From Alnus glutinosa (taxonomy: Eukaryota; Streptophyta; Magnoliopsida; Fagales; Betulaceae): DNA of 64,000 nucleotides. Of the stretch, positions 37,912 through 49,806 are shown in pieces (within the stretch, counting starts at the first letter, position 1; the number at the start of each line of letters is the position of its first letter). The notes under the pieces are model-generated. The model saw nothing but the letters and a program-made list of their open reading frames with translations. It was not told the DNA's origin and made no database searches. Position numbers and translations under genes: made by a program. The stretch lies in the NCBI RefSeq assembly GCF_958979055.1, contig NC_084894.1, forward strand, positions 253,001-317,000, given 5' to 3'.

Positions 37912-38935
37912 TAATGATACAAGTAGCCTCTCTCTCTCAATTAATGATATAAGTATGACTCTTTGGTATTTTTATATTTTTGGTTGAAATCTAAATATAA
38001 CGGTCTATTTAATCTCTCTCTCTCTCTATTAATGATACAAGTAGCCTCTCTCTCTCAATTAATGATATAAGTATGATTCTTTAGTATTTTTATATTTTTT
38101 GTTGAAATAATATGTTTCCATTTTGTTTGTGAAATTTGTGATTGAACAATTCTTCATTTGAATGTTTATGAGATTTTTTTTTTGTTCATTTGCTTTTTCG
38201 AATGTTCAGAATTATATAGGATTGAAATATAATAGGTATCACACCGACATTAAAAAAAATTCCTACTAATTTTCTATTTTATATTTTGATAATTAAAATC
38301 GTGGTTTTCTTCTTGCTATTTTTCTTCTTCATACTTATTTTCATTCTAAACTACACCTATCTGAACAAATATTTTAACATGTTTTAATTTATATGAATTA
38401 AACTAAAAATAAGGGTTTTATGTATTAATTGATTTAAATGTTTTATGGGATATTTGTTTTTCTTTTATGTAATTTTTACGATTTTCACTTATTTTTTGTA
38501 AGTGTTATTCTGCTTTTGAAAGTCAAAAAATGCAAAATTTTATTTGATTATTGTGCACAAAAGGAATATAAATGCTTTTAAAACACTAAAGAGTTAATTA
38601 AGCATTAAATTTGAAATGTTTTTTTTTTTTTTTTAATGTTCAAAATTATATGAATTTTATTTTTATTGAAAGAGTTCTAACTTAGAGTTAGCCTAGAATT
38701 AGGACACGTGGCATGAATCCATACTTTTAAATATTGAACCGGCCATTTGAGTAAAAAACTGGTAATTTAAGTAAAACTAAACAGGTATGTGTATTTCAAG
38801 TAAAATAAATGGTGCATTTAATATGACTAATTAACTATCTTATATTGAATAAAAAATGAATAGAAACGTTAATTTTTTTTTGTCGTTAAATCCTCACTAA
38901 TTTCTACCTCTTTCTCTTCCTTTAAGTAAAACTGG

Positions 38936-38977
<42 letters not shown>

Positions 38978-39030
38978 ATTGAACTGCTCTATGTATTTCA
39001 AGTGAAATAAACGGTGCGTTTAATATTCCT

Positions 39031-39667
39031 AATCAAATCTCTTCCATTGAATAGAAACATTTAATTTTGTTGTCATTAAATTCTCACTAATTTCTACATC
39101 TCTCTCTTCCTTTAAATAAAATCTTTTACTCTAACACCGCCACCCCTCCCATTAAATGTCCGTTACAAACTAAACATCAAAGAGTCAAATGTCAGTTTTT
39201 TTTTTTTCTTTGGAAAATGTCAAAAGTCACTCCAATATCTCTCGCTTTCTCAAATAAATATATGGAGAAGTAATGATTTGTGGCTATGCAAAACTGCAAT
39301 GTTGTTTACATTACCGGAGAGTGGTGCTCAAAGCAAAGAGAGCGAAGTTTTTGCTAATCAAATCTCTTCCATTTAATTTTGTTGTTATTAAATTCTCATT
39401 AATTTCTACCTCTCTCTCTTTTCCTTTAAGTAAAATCTTTTACTCTAACACTGTTTCCCCTCCCACTAAATGTCCGTTACAAACTAAACCTCAAAGAGTT
39501 AAATGTCAATTTTTTTTTTCTTTAGGAAATGTTAAAAGTCACTCAAATATCTCTCGCTTTCTCAAATAAATATATGGAGAAGTAATGGGTTGTGGCTATG
39601 CAAAACTGCAATGTTGTTTACATTACCGAAGAGTGGTGCTCAAAGTAAAGAGAGCGAAGTTTTTGCT
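39031..39667. repeat. Tandem duplication of about 320 bp inside Helitron-like element 3
   Basis: Copies at 39031-39355 and 39356-39667 start AATCAAATCTCTTCC and end GCGAAGTTTTTGCT, with scattered differences and a few small indels. The right copy is followed by a poly-C tract. Confidence 0.88.
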
Positions 39668-39703
39668 ATTGTTGGAACCTTTTTGTTTGTAATACTGCTA
39701 TAG

Positions 39704-39738
39704 CCCCCCCACCCCCCCCCCCCCCCCCCCCCCCCCCC
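39704..39738. repeat. Poly-C tract
   Basis: A long, nearly pure C run, broken only by one A, just after the second duplicated copy. Runs of this length are prone to sequencing and assembly length errors. Confidence 0.9.
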
Positions 39739-40691
39739 TTTTTTTAGTTTGTCTTTCAAGTTTGTCGGGGCTGTGTTCAATAGAATTGTAAATAATATGT
39801 TTGTATTTATTTTATGTGCTTCTGTTTTTCTGATTTGATTTTCTATCCTTATTTTTGCATTGATAATTTATATATTTTTTTTTTGTTGAAAAAGTAGTTT
39901 CTTTTACGCTATATATAAGAATGATGGTCGAATTAAAAAATATCTATCTGACCGTAGTTTCTTCCTATACCTACAAATTTCTTTGGAACTGGAAAAAGTA
40001 TATAAAAAAATATTTATTTTCTATTATATTAGTGGTTATCATTTTACATTTTTTTTTTACTTTATTTTCTATGATTTTGTTCTTTCTTTACATTTTTTTT
40101 TTTTGTCCCTATTTCCTAATTTATATTTTTTTTTGTTCAAATTGCTTATATTTTTTTTTTCTTTTTCCTTTTCTAAATTTGACATTGAATTCAAGGAAAC
40201 CATGGAGAGAGAGAATTTACATTAATTGTCGTTTGAGTACGAGGTATGACGATTTTTTAATTTATATTGCTCATTGATTTTTTTTTCCTGTATAATGCAC
40301 ATTGTTAACGTGCTCTGATAGACAATATTGATTTTCAAGATTTCATATGAACCGGAAAAGTATATGGAAAAGAAAACTCTAATTTATTCTATTAGTATTT
40401 TTTATTTTTCATTTTTTGTCTATATTATCTATGGTTCTCTTATTTCATTTCCTCTCTTCTTCCTTTTTTCTTTATTTTTCTTTATTTTTTATGTAATTAA
40501 TATATTATTTTTCATTCAAATTACTTATTTTATATTTTGTAAATTTTACACTAAATTCAAGAAAATGATGGTGAGAGAGAGTTTCCTATGGTTGTTTTTT
40601 GTACGGGGTATGATGATTTTTTAGCGTATTATGTTTATTGAGTAGTTTTTTTATTACTTTGTGTAATACAAAAAAGATAACACTATTATAT

Positions 40692-40918
40692 GGACAGAAA
40701 TTTCCTACAAACCGGTTTGTAGGAAATTTATTACAATCCACATATAAGATTGACATGTGTCATTTGTCATGTGAGAAGCATATGTTATTTAAATAGCATG
40801 TACTAATAGCATTAATAAAAAAAACATGTGATTCTCACATGTTTAAAGGATACATGTCTTTTTTAAATGTGAGTTGTAGAAAATTTCCTATAAACCAGTT
40901 TATAAGAAATTTTTGTCC
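40692..40918. mobile_element. Mutator-type MITE nested in Helitron-like element 3
   Basis: A 227-bp element with ends GGACAGAAATTTCCT and its near-complement (ending AAATTTTTGTCC). It is flanked by a perfect 9-bp direct repeat, CTATTATAT, at 40683-40691 and 40919-40927. Each end also carries a palindrome around AAACCGGTTT or AAACCAGTTT. The interior is noncoding. Confidence 0.88.
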
Positions 40919-41062
40919 CTATTATATTATATTAGTGTTTTTCAGTTTTTATTTTTTATCTATATTTTCTATGCTTCTCTTCTTCCATTTTTTTTTTTTT
41001 ATTATTATTATGAAACTAAATTATAAGGAAGAATCCCGTGCATAGCACGGGTTACGAGCTAG

Positions 41063-42640
41063 TATATATAAAATTTGAGTTCCAACTTAGAATTGTCATA
41101 GAATTATGACATGTGGCATGAACCCATAACTTTTAAACACTGAGCTGGTCTTTTAAGTAAAAAAACTGGTGAATTTTAAAAGCGGAACCGGTTTTATCAT
41201 TATTTTAATAAATTTATTGTGTTTTAATGAAAATCTCATGGGTGTGAATCTGATACCAAAATAAGAACTTTTTTGCATTATAGCATTAAGTGTCATTATA
41301 GCCGCATTAAGTACTGAGATTTTTTAAAAATATTTAAAATTAAAAACATACTATATTCACTACCCATATTCGACCAAATAGGTATTGCATGCCTTAATTC
41401 TAAGTTGTGGGATTTTTTTTCTCTAAAATTTTATTTCAAAATTTTTCCTTATATGAGATTTCATTAAGTTTAAAATTTTAATGTACAATATTATGGTTTC
41501 ATAATTTACTACTCTCCAAAATTATAGAGAGACAAAATTTAAAATTAAGAACGTACTACATAAACTACCCATAATTGATCATATATGTATTGCATGCATT
41601 AATTCTAAAAAAATTAAACATTTTAGTAATACCTTAACGTATAACAAACAGTGAAGAAAGAAACCGTACAAATAAGTTAAAAAGTCACATTACTCTCTTT
41701 AGACTGGTTATTTATATATCTCTCACTCTTTAGGGTTTGAAATATCTTGAATTGTGAAATTAAAAGCATCTAGCAACAACATTCAAGAGAAGAACAGAAT
41801 TTTGAAATACATAATTTTATTTTGTTTTGTTTTTTTAAATGACTTTGTTTTCTTCTTCTTCTTCTTCTTCTTCTTCTTCTTTTCTTTTTTTTTTTTTTTT
41901 TTTTTTTTTTTTGGGTTTTGTGGAGGTTGAATTTGGTATTGATTCTGTTTGGTGTTTCTATTTAATCTCCAAGTTTTATTCTTATTGTTTTTTCTTTATA
42001 CTTCTTTTCACTTTAAACTACTAATATGAGAACAAAGATTTTAACATGTTTTAATTTATATGGATTAAAATAAAATTAAGTGTCTTATTTTTTAATTCAT
42101 TTGAATGTTTAATGGGTTTTTTTTTTTTTTTTTGTATGATTCACTCTTTTTTTTTTTTTTTTTGAAGTGTTTTCTCTAATTTTGAAAGCAAAATAGGGTA
42201 AAAATTTATTGATTAAGCATTGAACGTGATGTGAGAGGATTTATTTGATTGCATTAAATGTTGAGTGAAAAGTTTTGTTTTATTTTGTAGGATTTGGCTT
42301 AGGTGTTGTAAAAAAAACTACCGCACTATCTTGACCATTGAAAAAACTATAGCACATATACTATAATATTTAGAATTTAGATTTTCTTCTTGCTATTTCT
42401 TTTAACTTCTTTTCATTAAAAACTACACCCATGTGAACAAATATTTTAAAAAGTTTTAATTTTTATGGATTAAAATAAAATTAAGGGTCTTAACCTTTAA
42501 TGTCTTTTTATTGAAAGATGTGTGATAGTTTTTTTTACACCCATTTTTTAACCTATAATAAAAAGTACGTTGAAGATATGTTTAAATTCTGAAATTAACT
42601 ATAATAAAGAATCCTGCACATAACGCGGGTTATGAGCTAG
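41063..42640 (+). mobile_element. Helitron-like element 4 (non-autonomous)
   Basis: It begins directly at the CTAG/T end of element 3 with TATATATAAAATTTGAG and a GACATGTGGCATGAACCC block. It ends with CCTGCACATAACGCGGG, then TTATGAGCTAG. Internal blocks at 41200-41290 match element 1, and 42220-42600 match the 3' part of element 2. It contains a (CTT)n run at 41851-41880 joined to a poly-T tract. The interior is noncoding. Confidence 0.68.
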
Positions 42641-42911
42641 TTTATATAAATGAATATCCATAAACATTTATATAAACAAATTTCCTTCTCATTGAATTTC
42701 ATTCAGTATCCATAAGAAGAGGAAGAAAAAAAAAAATCACATTTCCTTTCAGTAGTCACCCAAAACTAATGATATGAACAAATTCACATATGAGAAACTG
42801 ATGTTTGAAACATGGGTAGGCCAACCCCTGCATTGGCGGCTTTGTCGTGAACTCACATGCCATTGAGAGAGAGCTTGGCTTCCTTTTATTTGAACTCATT
42901 CATTCAAGGCT

Positions 42912-45660
42912 CTATTTCTTGTCGAATATGCCAAATATAGACTTAATGGCATTGATGGCATTTTCATTGATAAATGACTCATCAAACCTTTTCAAAAGAG
43001 GGTCGAACTCCTCGGATGTTCTTATATTGGCCAGGTCTGGATCTGTTCGGATTCTCTGTTCCACAGTAGCAACAATTTCAGACAGCTTTCAGATTGTACA
43101 GTCTAAGTAACATGGTATTTCTATATCATTGGTTCATTACCTTAAAGTCTTCAAATCCTGATTGCAAGGCCTCTTCAAGAGCAGAGAGCCCAGCCTGTAT
43201 CTGTTTTAAAATGTATAGATTTTAAGAAATAAGAAAAGATATATAAAATGAATATCTCCTTGCAACCGAGTGTGAGTGACAGTAAACAAGAACATATCCT
43301 TCATCAAATGCCATAATCTATACAAGAAGTAGCATAATCAACCCTCATGAGATGTTCTTCCTAGTCAGGCACTTGAACTAGAATAGAGACACCTTACTGC
43401 GAAAAAGCTACCCAGCTCTAGATGAGGCAAAAGAAGCAGACTGAGAATTTTAGTTTTGCCAGTTTTTATGTGGGTTTAGGAAGTCATGAGAACTAGTGGC
43501 CTTAAGAGTGCATTTGACACTACGATTTTGTAGATCAAAAGTTTGAAAATGTATTTTTAAAAAATTACGATTTAAAAACGTAGAATAATATGTGTTTTCA
43601 AATCGTAGGCAATGAGATGCATTTTTAAAAATCCAGGATATTAAAAACTAAACTACGATTTTACCAAACGCTTAATCTTGTTTTATAAATCACGTTTTCA
43701 AATCAAATGTTTTAAAATTGATCATTTTGGTGCACTATAGCCTGCTAGGTCAAAGTTTGCAAAGTCTAATGATGTGAACACCACTGAGAACAAATGAGCA
43801 GTAGGAAACACTTACTAATCAATGTTAATGATGTTATTCTATTCATGCAAACAAGAGCACTACCTGATTAAGCTTGGAATAACAACAAGCGACATTGTAA
43901 CTTGCGACTGAAGCTTCAGCTAGATCTGGTTTTGATCCCAATACAGACTCAAACCTTTCTAGTGCTTCCTCATATTTGGCATTCCTTTAGGATTAACAAA
44001 GAAAATGAACAAGAAGGAAAAAGAAAGAAATAAAGAAAAAGTAAATGAGTTAAAGAAAGGAGCAAAGGAAAATAGAGAATATTAGGCTGATGGATTTTTC
44101 ACTTTACCAGCAGAGGGAAAAATCAGTATATTCTATATGTGAAAGATAGAAAGAACAGGGTCAAAAAGCTAAAATCTGTATATTCTAGTCCAAATAAGGC
44201 TATTATAGGGCTCAAAGTCATGAAAAGTGAAATCCTTAAGATAAAAAGTGATAGTCCATCATTTTCATATTATACAATTTCAGTGTCACCAGCTTAGAGA
44301 CCCACCAACAAAGCAAAACAAGCTTAGAAAAGATCCAGCAGGATGAGCAAGTCTTACTTGTAAAGTTGCAGTCCTTCACGAAGGTCCTTTGCCCTAAGCT
44401 CCTTCTGTTCCTTTTTCTTCAGGAAATTTTGCATCTGAAATCAATTACAAAGTTAGACACTATATGTTGTTTATGTTTTAATGAAGAGGGAAAAATATTC
44501 TCACTAATTGAGGAAGTAAAAGGGCCTAAGCCTTCTAGCATGCAATTTCAGCTTGATATTAACTGCCGCCATTTTGAGAAAGGATATACATACTTGGATT
44601 TCCCTCACTCTGTTACTAATTACGCCAGAGTTCCTCTCAGCTCTGATAATCTCTTTTTCTGTCAATTCGCCGCTTTTTTCTTGCTTCCCTGACAAACATT
44701 TAATCCACAGCAGCCTCAGATCAGGATGCAAAATGAGGTCATTGAAACTATGCTCTATGGAGATGTGAACAGGCACTAAATTTTTAGCAAGAATTTTCAT
44801 TTTAACATGAGAATGGGAAACGAACAACTAACCAAATCTCTTCTCCATTTTCATCAGTAATGGGCCAACTCTTTGGCGAATGGTGTACATTGTCCTTCCA
44901 TATTCAGCAGCAGGCCATATTTCTGTCCCGAACACTGCACTGCATTCATCTACAACTCCTTAGTAGCATGTCAACCATGTCTTGTTGACAATCCAACAAA
45001 AATCACAGAATTTACTTCTCAGATTCGGGAAAATTGAATAGATGCAGATAAACCCATAAAAAAAATATGAATCTGCTGAGAATCCCAATTAGTATATGAA
45101 TCCTCCTTATATTGACCAAGCCGCCTCATTAACAATTTCAGTGAGCATGTCACAAAAATAGAATTGCCCATATATGCAAATATCCATACTATATTCTATC
45201 CTTCACAATATGAACAAACTTAGTAACAAAAACAGAAAGAAAACCTGGTGGCAAGTACTTTATCCCCAACAGTGAACACCCCAGAGTTGTCAGCCGATCC
45301 ACCCGGCGCAATCGCATCTATGTAAGTCCCACCATCACGGCCCTTGGCGAATTTCAGACCGTATGGCTGCAGCAGTTCCACCTCATACTCTTCATACTTT
45401 TCGTCATCTCCCTGCCCCCCTTCACTTCCACTCTCCGATTTCGATGTCTGGGACTCAGTTTCCGATGCTTTTACGACCAAAATCGATGGTTTGAGCAAAT
45501 GGGTATTTGAGAAACCGCTTGAAGTGCTCAGACACGAGTGGTTCTTGAGTGAGGAATGGCTGGTTTGGCAAAAGGCAGCTAGGATTCGCCTGGTTTTGAT
45601 GGTTCTTGGGAATGGTGGTGAAGAGTAGAGAGAAGGATGACTACTTGAAGCTAAAGACAT
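42912..45660 (-). CDS. ZKT: Chloroplast PDZ-TPR protein of the ZKT/MET1 family
   Basis: Thylakoid-associated protein that assists photosystem II assembly and repair in Arabidopsis. Minus-strand exons: 45660-45245, 44939-44833, 44688-44594, 44434-44358, 43984-43864, 43200-43141 and 43055-42912. They total 1020 bases and encode 339 residues, close to the family's 335. The start MSLASSSHPSLYSS matches the family; an upstream in-frame Met at 45675 is less likely. In order come a Ser-rich transit peptide, an acidic linker, a PDZ domain around GLKFAKGRDGGTYIDAI and GDKVLAT, a charged helical segment (GELTEKEIIRAERN), and TPR-like repeats (YEEALERFESVLG; ASYNVACCYSKLNQ). The C-terminus is FGIFDKK. 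The Mutator-type element at 46019-46662 sits 360 bases upstream of the start. Confidence 0.94.
43500..43740. mobile_element. Possible MITE in a ZKT intron
   Basis: A compact AT-rich segment with the ends GTGCATTTGACACTACGATTTT and, further on, CTACGATTTTACCAAACGC, and several internal CGATTT/AAATCG repeats. This is the appearance of a common plant hAT-type MITE. Exact ends and target duplication were not resolved. Confidence 0.4.
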
Positions 45661-46018
45661 GGTTGGTCTGTTCACTCCTTAGGTTGACTTGGCTTGGTTG
45701 AGTTTTCAGAGCTCAGACCATAGGTGGAAGAAGATGTTTGAACGTGGCCATTTGGAGAGAGAGGGAGACGCTTTTGGTCTCAAAGAAGAGGTTTGGATTA
45801 CAGGTATTTTCACCAGTGGCTCTCGAAGGCCGTTGCGTTGAGTTCGATGGTGTCTTGCCACGTGTCACATAGGGTTGGTTTGGCATGACAATATTGTACA
45901 ATTTTTTTTTTTAAATTTCTTTTTCACTTGTAGGCATTTCAATTTTCTTTAGCACAAGACCTTGAATGGATAGAGATGTATTTTGTTGTTGGATGGCTAG
46001 AAATTCAGATTATAAATA

Positions 46019-46662
46019 AGGATAATTGTACCGTTGGTCCCTATAGTATGTCATAATTATTTTTCATTCTCTATGGTTTAAAAAGTGCATGAGAGGTTCC
46101 TGTGATATGCAATAATTACAAATCAATCCTTACAGTCAAATTCCGTTAAAAATTTTAATAGATTCCGTCAAAATGCCACGTGTCGCCATCTTATTGGCAA
46201 CACGTGGCGTTGACATGTCCATCTTAATAAATAATATAAATTTATTAAAAAATAAATGAAAATAATTATTTTTTTGAAAAAATTAAAATTCAAAAAAAAA
46301 AAACAAAAACAAAAAAAGGAAAAAGGTGGCAAGGGGGTGGCTGCGCGCCACCCCTAGTAGATCTAGGGGTGGCCCCGCGCCGCCACCAAGGCCACCCCTT
46401 TGCCTGCCAGTTTTTTTTTTTTTTTAAATAAATAAATAAATTTATATTTTTTATGAAGATGGACATGTGTCGCCATCTTATTGGCGACACGTGGTGCTGA
46501 CATGTATGACTAACAGATTCTGTCAAAATGGTGGACGGAAAATCGACCCAGAGAGTAAAACGTAATTATTGCATATCACAGGGACCTCCTATGCACTTTT
46601 TAAACCATAGAGAGTAAAAAATAATTATAGCATACCACATAGACCAATGATGCAATTATCCC
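46019..46662. mobile_element. Mutator-type element upstream of ZKT
   Basis: A 644-bp element with ends AGGATAATTG and GCAATTATCCC and long, diverged inverted repeats. It is flanked by a perfect 9-bp duplication, TTATAAATA, at 46010-46018 and 46663-46671. It belongs to the same family as 36170-37095, with the same CACGTG-containing subterminal blocks and a shorter GC-rich palindromic core at 46327-46405. No transposase is present. Confidence 0.9.
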
Positions 46663-46671
46663 TTATAAATA

Positions 46672-47790
46672 TGAAATAGTTTTTAAGAGGCTTATTGTTC
46701 CAACAAATTTTGGACAACCCACCAACCTGTTAAGTGTAGGTAGATTTCATAAAAACTCTCTCACATTTTTTATCCAAATTGTTAATTGCTCGGTTTTCAC
46801 ATCCTCTTGGAATGGCTTCATCTCGTGGACTCGACACCAACATAAGTCAATAGTTTCAAATTGAGTAATGCTACTTGTATGTGTTTTATGCATTTTTATT
46901 TTTTTATTTTTCTTGTGCACTAATGTGGTATAATCACGTTAGCAAAAAAATTGCACACCTCCTTTTGGTTGGCGTCACCCCCAACCACCACATGAAGATA
47001 GTCGAGACCATTGGACCGGCCAAAATGGCTCCATAGTAGTGCGACTATCCCGAAGGTTCAAGTGGGGTGGCTACTACCCATGAAAGGGGCTTGGCAATTA
47101 TTTTTTGTGTTGATCTGGCACTGTCACGTCACACTGTCAACACTTTCCTAGCAACCATAGAAAAATACAAACAAGACTTGATTAAATTGAAATTTTCTTT
47201 TTTTTTGGGGGGGGGGGGGGGGGGGGGGAAGTAAATAAACATTTGATATTCACATATCCCACTCCTGCAAATTTAATCTTTTAAAAATCCAGCAAAATAC
47301 ACTCAAATACAAAGAAAAATCTTAAGTTTGAATGATAATAACAACTATTGGTACATGGGTTGTGCTTCATCATTAAAGCAGAGAAAAGAACTTAAACGCA
47401 AAATATTAAGTCTCATTTCTCATGCTTGCTAGATTGAATTCAAGGACGGACGGTGGTGGTGGAGAGCCCCATCCACCCTTTTGCATGAATGCTTCTATAA
47501 CAATAATGAGGAGCGACGATTGAGCAACACAATGTAAACAGTTATTTGCACTCCTAAAAACCCTAAAAGCTGACCAAATAAGAAAAACAGACAATGATGA
47601 GGATCTATCCAAATGTGAAAGAATCTATATGAGACTTATTTGCTCGAGTATGTAGTCGGACAATTCAAAATTTATTTGGGCAGGTGAATCCCATGCAAGC
47701 TTTCTCATAATATATTGTCTAAATCATTAACAATTTGAACAGCAAATGGGTGAGAATCTCAATTCTTCCCGCAGAGCATCAAACTCCTTC
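46672..47790. other. Spacer with poly-G tract
   Basis: AT-rich sequence without a recognised gene. A run of about 22 G, preceded by T, lies at 47206-47228 and is a likely assembly weak point. Confidence 0.55.
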
Positions 47791-47948
47791 CTGCAGCTGC
47801 TGCAAATCATGCTGCGGAAGCAGCAAATCATGTGAATCATATCTCAGCTGATATCGTGAATCATGAAGCAACGGCTATACCAGCCATGCAAGTCAACAAG
47901 TTGTATTAGGAAGGTGTCAGCTGAATTAAGAAAGAGCCAGCCAGCCGT

Positions 47949-48538
47949 ATCAACATCTCACACAACCAGTTACATGCAACATGTCCACTGCAGAATGTCG
48001 TAGCAAGAAGCACACAGATCAACAATGTGATATCCAGGCTGTCACCTAGAGAGCACATGCTCTATTGTTTTTCATCACATGTTGTATTAGCTGTAGTTAA
48101 TTAGTTGTTGTATTAACTATAGTTAGTTAGATGTTAATCAGTGTGGTTTATTACAACGTAGCTTAGTCTTCAAGTTTCTGCAAGTTGTATAAAAGGAATA
48201 CTTGATAATTATTCAATACAAGTTACAGATTTCATTCTCATTCTCTGTTTTCTCTGTTTTCACCTAAACCGTTCGGTAATTGATATGGTATCAGAGCTCT
48301 TCTGAAATTCCTTCCATGGCGACTGTTTCACAAGATTCTTCTTCTTCTTCCCTTATTGACAATTTCTCTAATCCTTTTTTTCTGCACAATGGCGATAGTC
48401 CTGGTGCAATTCTAGTTTCTCAACCACTGATTGGTGAGAACTATAATACCTGGATATCACATTGTTGATCTGTGTGCTTCTTGCTACGACATTCTGCAGT
48501 GGACATGTTGCATGTAACTGGTTGTGTGAGATGTTGAT
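47949..48538. repeat. Perfect 90-bp inverted repeat around a Copia LTR fragment
   Basis: The left arm 47949-48038 is the exact reverse complement of the right arm 48449-48538, with a 410-bp spacer holding the Copia LTR, primer-binding site and start of gag. The right arm interrupts gag directly after its conserved Tyr-x-Thr-Trp. The perfect match suggests a recent rearrangement. Confidence 0.9.
48050..48468 (+). mobile_element. Ty1/Copia retrotransposon 5' fragment (LTR, PBS, truncated gag)
   Basis: An LTR-like region up to about 48281 has a TATAAAAGG promoter motif near 48187. Then come the initiator-Met tRNA primer-binding site TGGTATCAGAGC at 48286-48297 and the gag start ATG at 48316. 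The encoded N-terminal Copia-type gag segment includes NPFFLHNGDSPG and ENYNTW. Translation stops at 48466-48468, because an inverted segment replaces the rest of gag. No integrase, reverse transcriptase or 3' LTR was recognised, so the element is dead. Confidence 0.75.
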
Positions 48539-48559
48539 AAGCCGCGTGATCAGCAAGTC

Positions 48560-48840
48560 TTGTTCAAGACCGCCAAATCACGTAGGTAAGGAAAGCAATA
48601 CAGCTAAGCCATTGCGTGCCAATCCTCAAGGAAACTTGACGTCAAGCTGAATAGGAAATATGGTGATCGAGTCACTTGTAATTATTCTGTACGTGTGTTT
48701 GCCGTATATAATGGTGTGTCCAACAATGCATTGAAAGAAAAGTTTTATTGTGATACAAAACTCTCTACTTTTCTCACCACTCTCAGTTCGCCGCATTCCT
48801 GTGGGAAAACAATCCTACGAGCTGACAATTAGAATTAGAA
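48560..48840 (+). mobile_element. Possible second LTR fragment
   Basis: Promoter-like sequence with GTATATAATGG near 48703, then a leader resembling an LTR R-U5 region (CTCACCACTCTCAGTTCGCCG). It lacks the primer-binding site seen in the element to its left. It could be a solo LTR of another family; the evidence is weak. Confidence 0.3.
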
Positions 48841-49127
48841 AATGTAGAAGAAGAGAGGATTTAAAATCAAGACAAGAAAGCAATGTGCATTACACATGGA
48901 CATCAAGCGACAAAATTTGAGTAAACTCATTCCATGGAAATGAAAGACACAAGCCAACGTGCACTCCACTCCCAGTCTCTTTCCATAATTTACCACCGAT
49001 TTTCAAAAAACTACTACTACAGATTGACTTTACTTCAATACACCATGATGATCAGTAGTGCCTTTTTATTGTACTGATCATCTCTCAACTTCCATCCCCA
49101 CCCAACAAAGAACAGAGACAAATACAA

Positions 49128-49806
49128 TGGCCAAAATGGGGGGACTACTACTTGGGTACGTTTCTCATCTTCTTTACCCCTTCCCTTTGTTGTTCTGAAG
49201 ATAAAAAACTAGCCCTTCTCCAGTTTAAAGCTTCTCTCGTCGAAGCTACCAGTGGTTCTTCATCAGAAACCCAGTTGGTTGACTTAGAATCATGGAATTC
49301 CAGTTCAGATTGCTGCCACTGGGATAGGGTCATTTAAATTTGTAGTTTTTGCTTAGATTCAGGATGGTCATAGTGGTGACTTCAATCATCCCGACACCGC
49401 TCTTCCGCATTAGAAGCTTGATGCTGCTTGACATGTCTTCCAATCAAATACAAGGAGAATTTCCAGGCAGCGGATTTGCCAATCTGAGCAAGTTGGTGTA
49501 TCTTGACATGAATCATAATGGCTTCGGCGGCTCCATTCCCTCTCAACTTTTTCACTTGAGGCATCTTCAATATCTTGATATGAGTAGTAATTCATTCCAT
49601 TGTATTCAAAGTGGGGAAGTGGGGTCTCTTCAATACTTGACAGTATTGAAGTTGGATGAAAACTTTCTTGGTGGAAATATACCTAAGGAGATGGGGAACA
49701 TATCAAAGTTGCAGCAATTGTTTCTTCGCGGCAACAATCTCGTTGGTAGGATTCCACCTTCATTTCTCTACTTAAACGAGTTGGAAGAATTGGACTTAAG
49801 TCTTAA
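49128..49806 (+). pseudogene. LRR receptor-like protein pseudogene, truncated
   Basis: 5' remnant of a leucine-rich-repeat receptor-like protein, a surface receptor class used in defence and development. The start (MAKMG) is separated from the next frame by an apparent one-base shift in a run of six G at 49138-49143. The following frame has the secreted LRRNT cap (KKLALLQFKASL ... SSSDCCHWD) up to a stop at 49335. Another frame from 49349 holds about five LRRs with LDMSSNQIQGEFP and LDENFLGGNIPKEM. Similarity ends abruptly at LEELDLS (about 49800), next to a poly-T stretch. The rest of the ectodomain and any transmembrane segment are missing. One of the three breaks could be an intron, but together they point to a dead copy. 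Confidence 0.75.

Larger units (their letters stand above)
37733..41062 (+). mobile_element. Helitron-like element 3 (composite)
   Basis: It starts TCATATATATATATAAAAGC immediately after the CTAG of element 2 and ends with the perfect 7-bp hairpin CCCGTGCATAGCACGGG, then TTACGAGCTAG. A second, internal head (GAGTTCTAACTTAGAG, then GACACGTGGCATGAA) occurs at 38670-38715, so this unit is probably two elements fused or nested. It contains a tandem CT/AATGATA duplication at 37866-38120, a poly-A tract at 38937-38972, a 325-bp tandem duplication, a poly-C tract and a nested MITE. Confidence 0.65.

Noticed and set aside
39921..40624. Phe/Tyr-rich open frames of 80-118 codons
   Set aside because: They come from T-rich sequence inside the Helitron-like array and resemble no protein.
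45661..45675. Upstream Met (MNRPT) for ZKT
   Set aside because: Family members start at the MSLA Met; the upstream Met adds only five residues and has no support.
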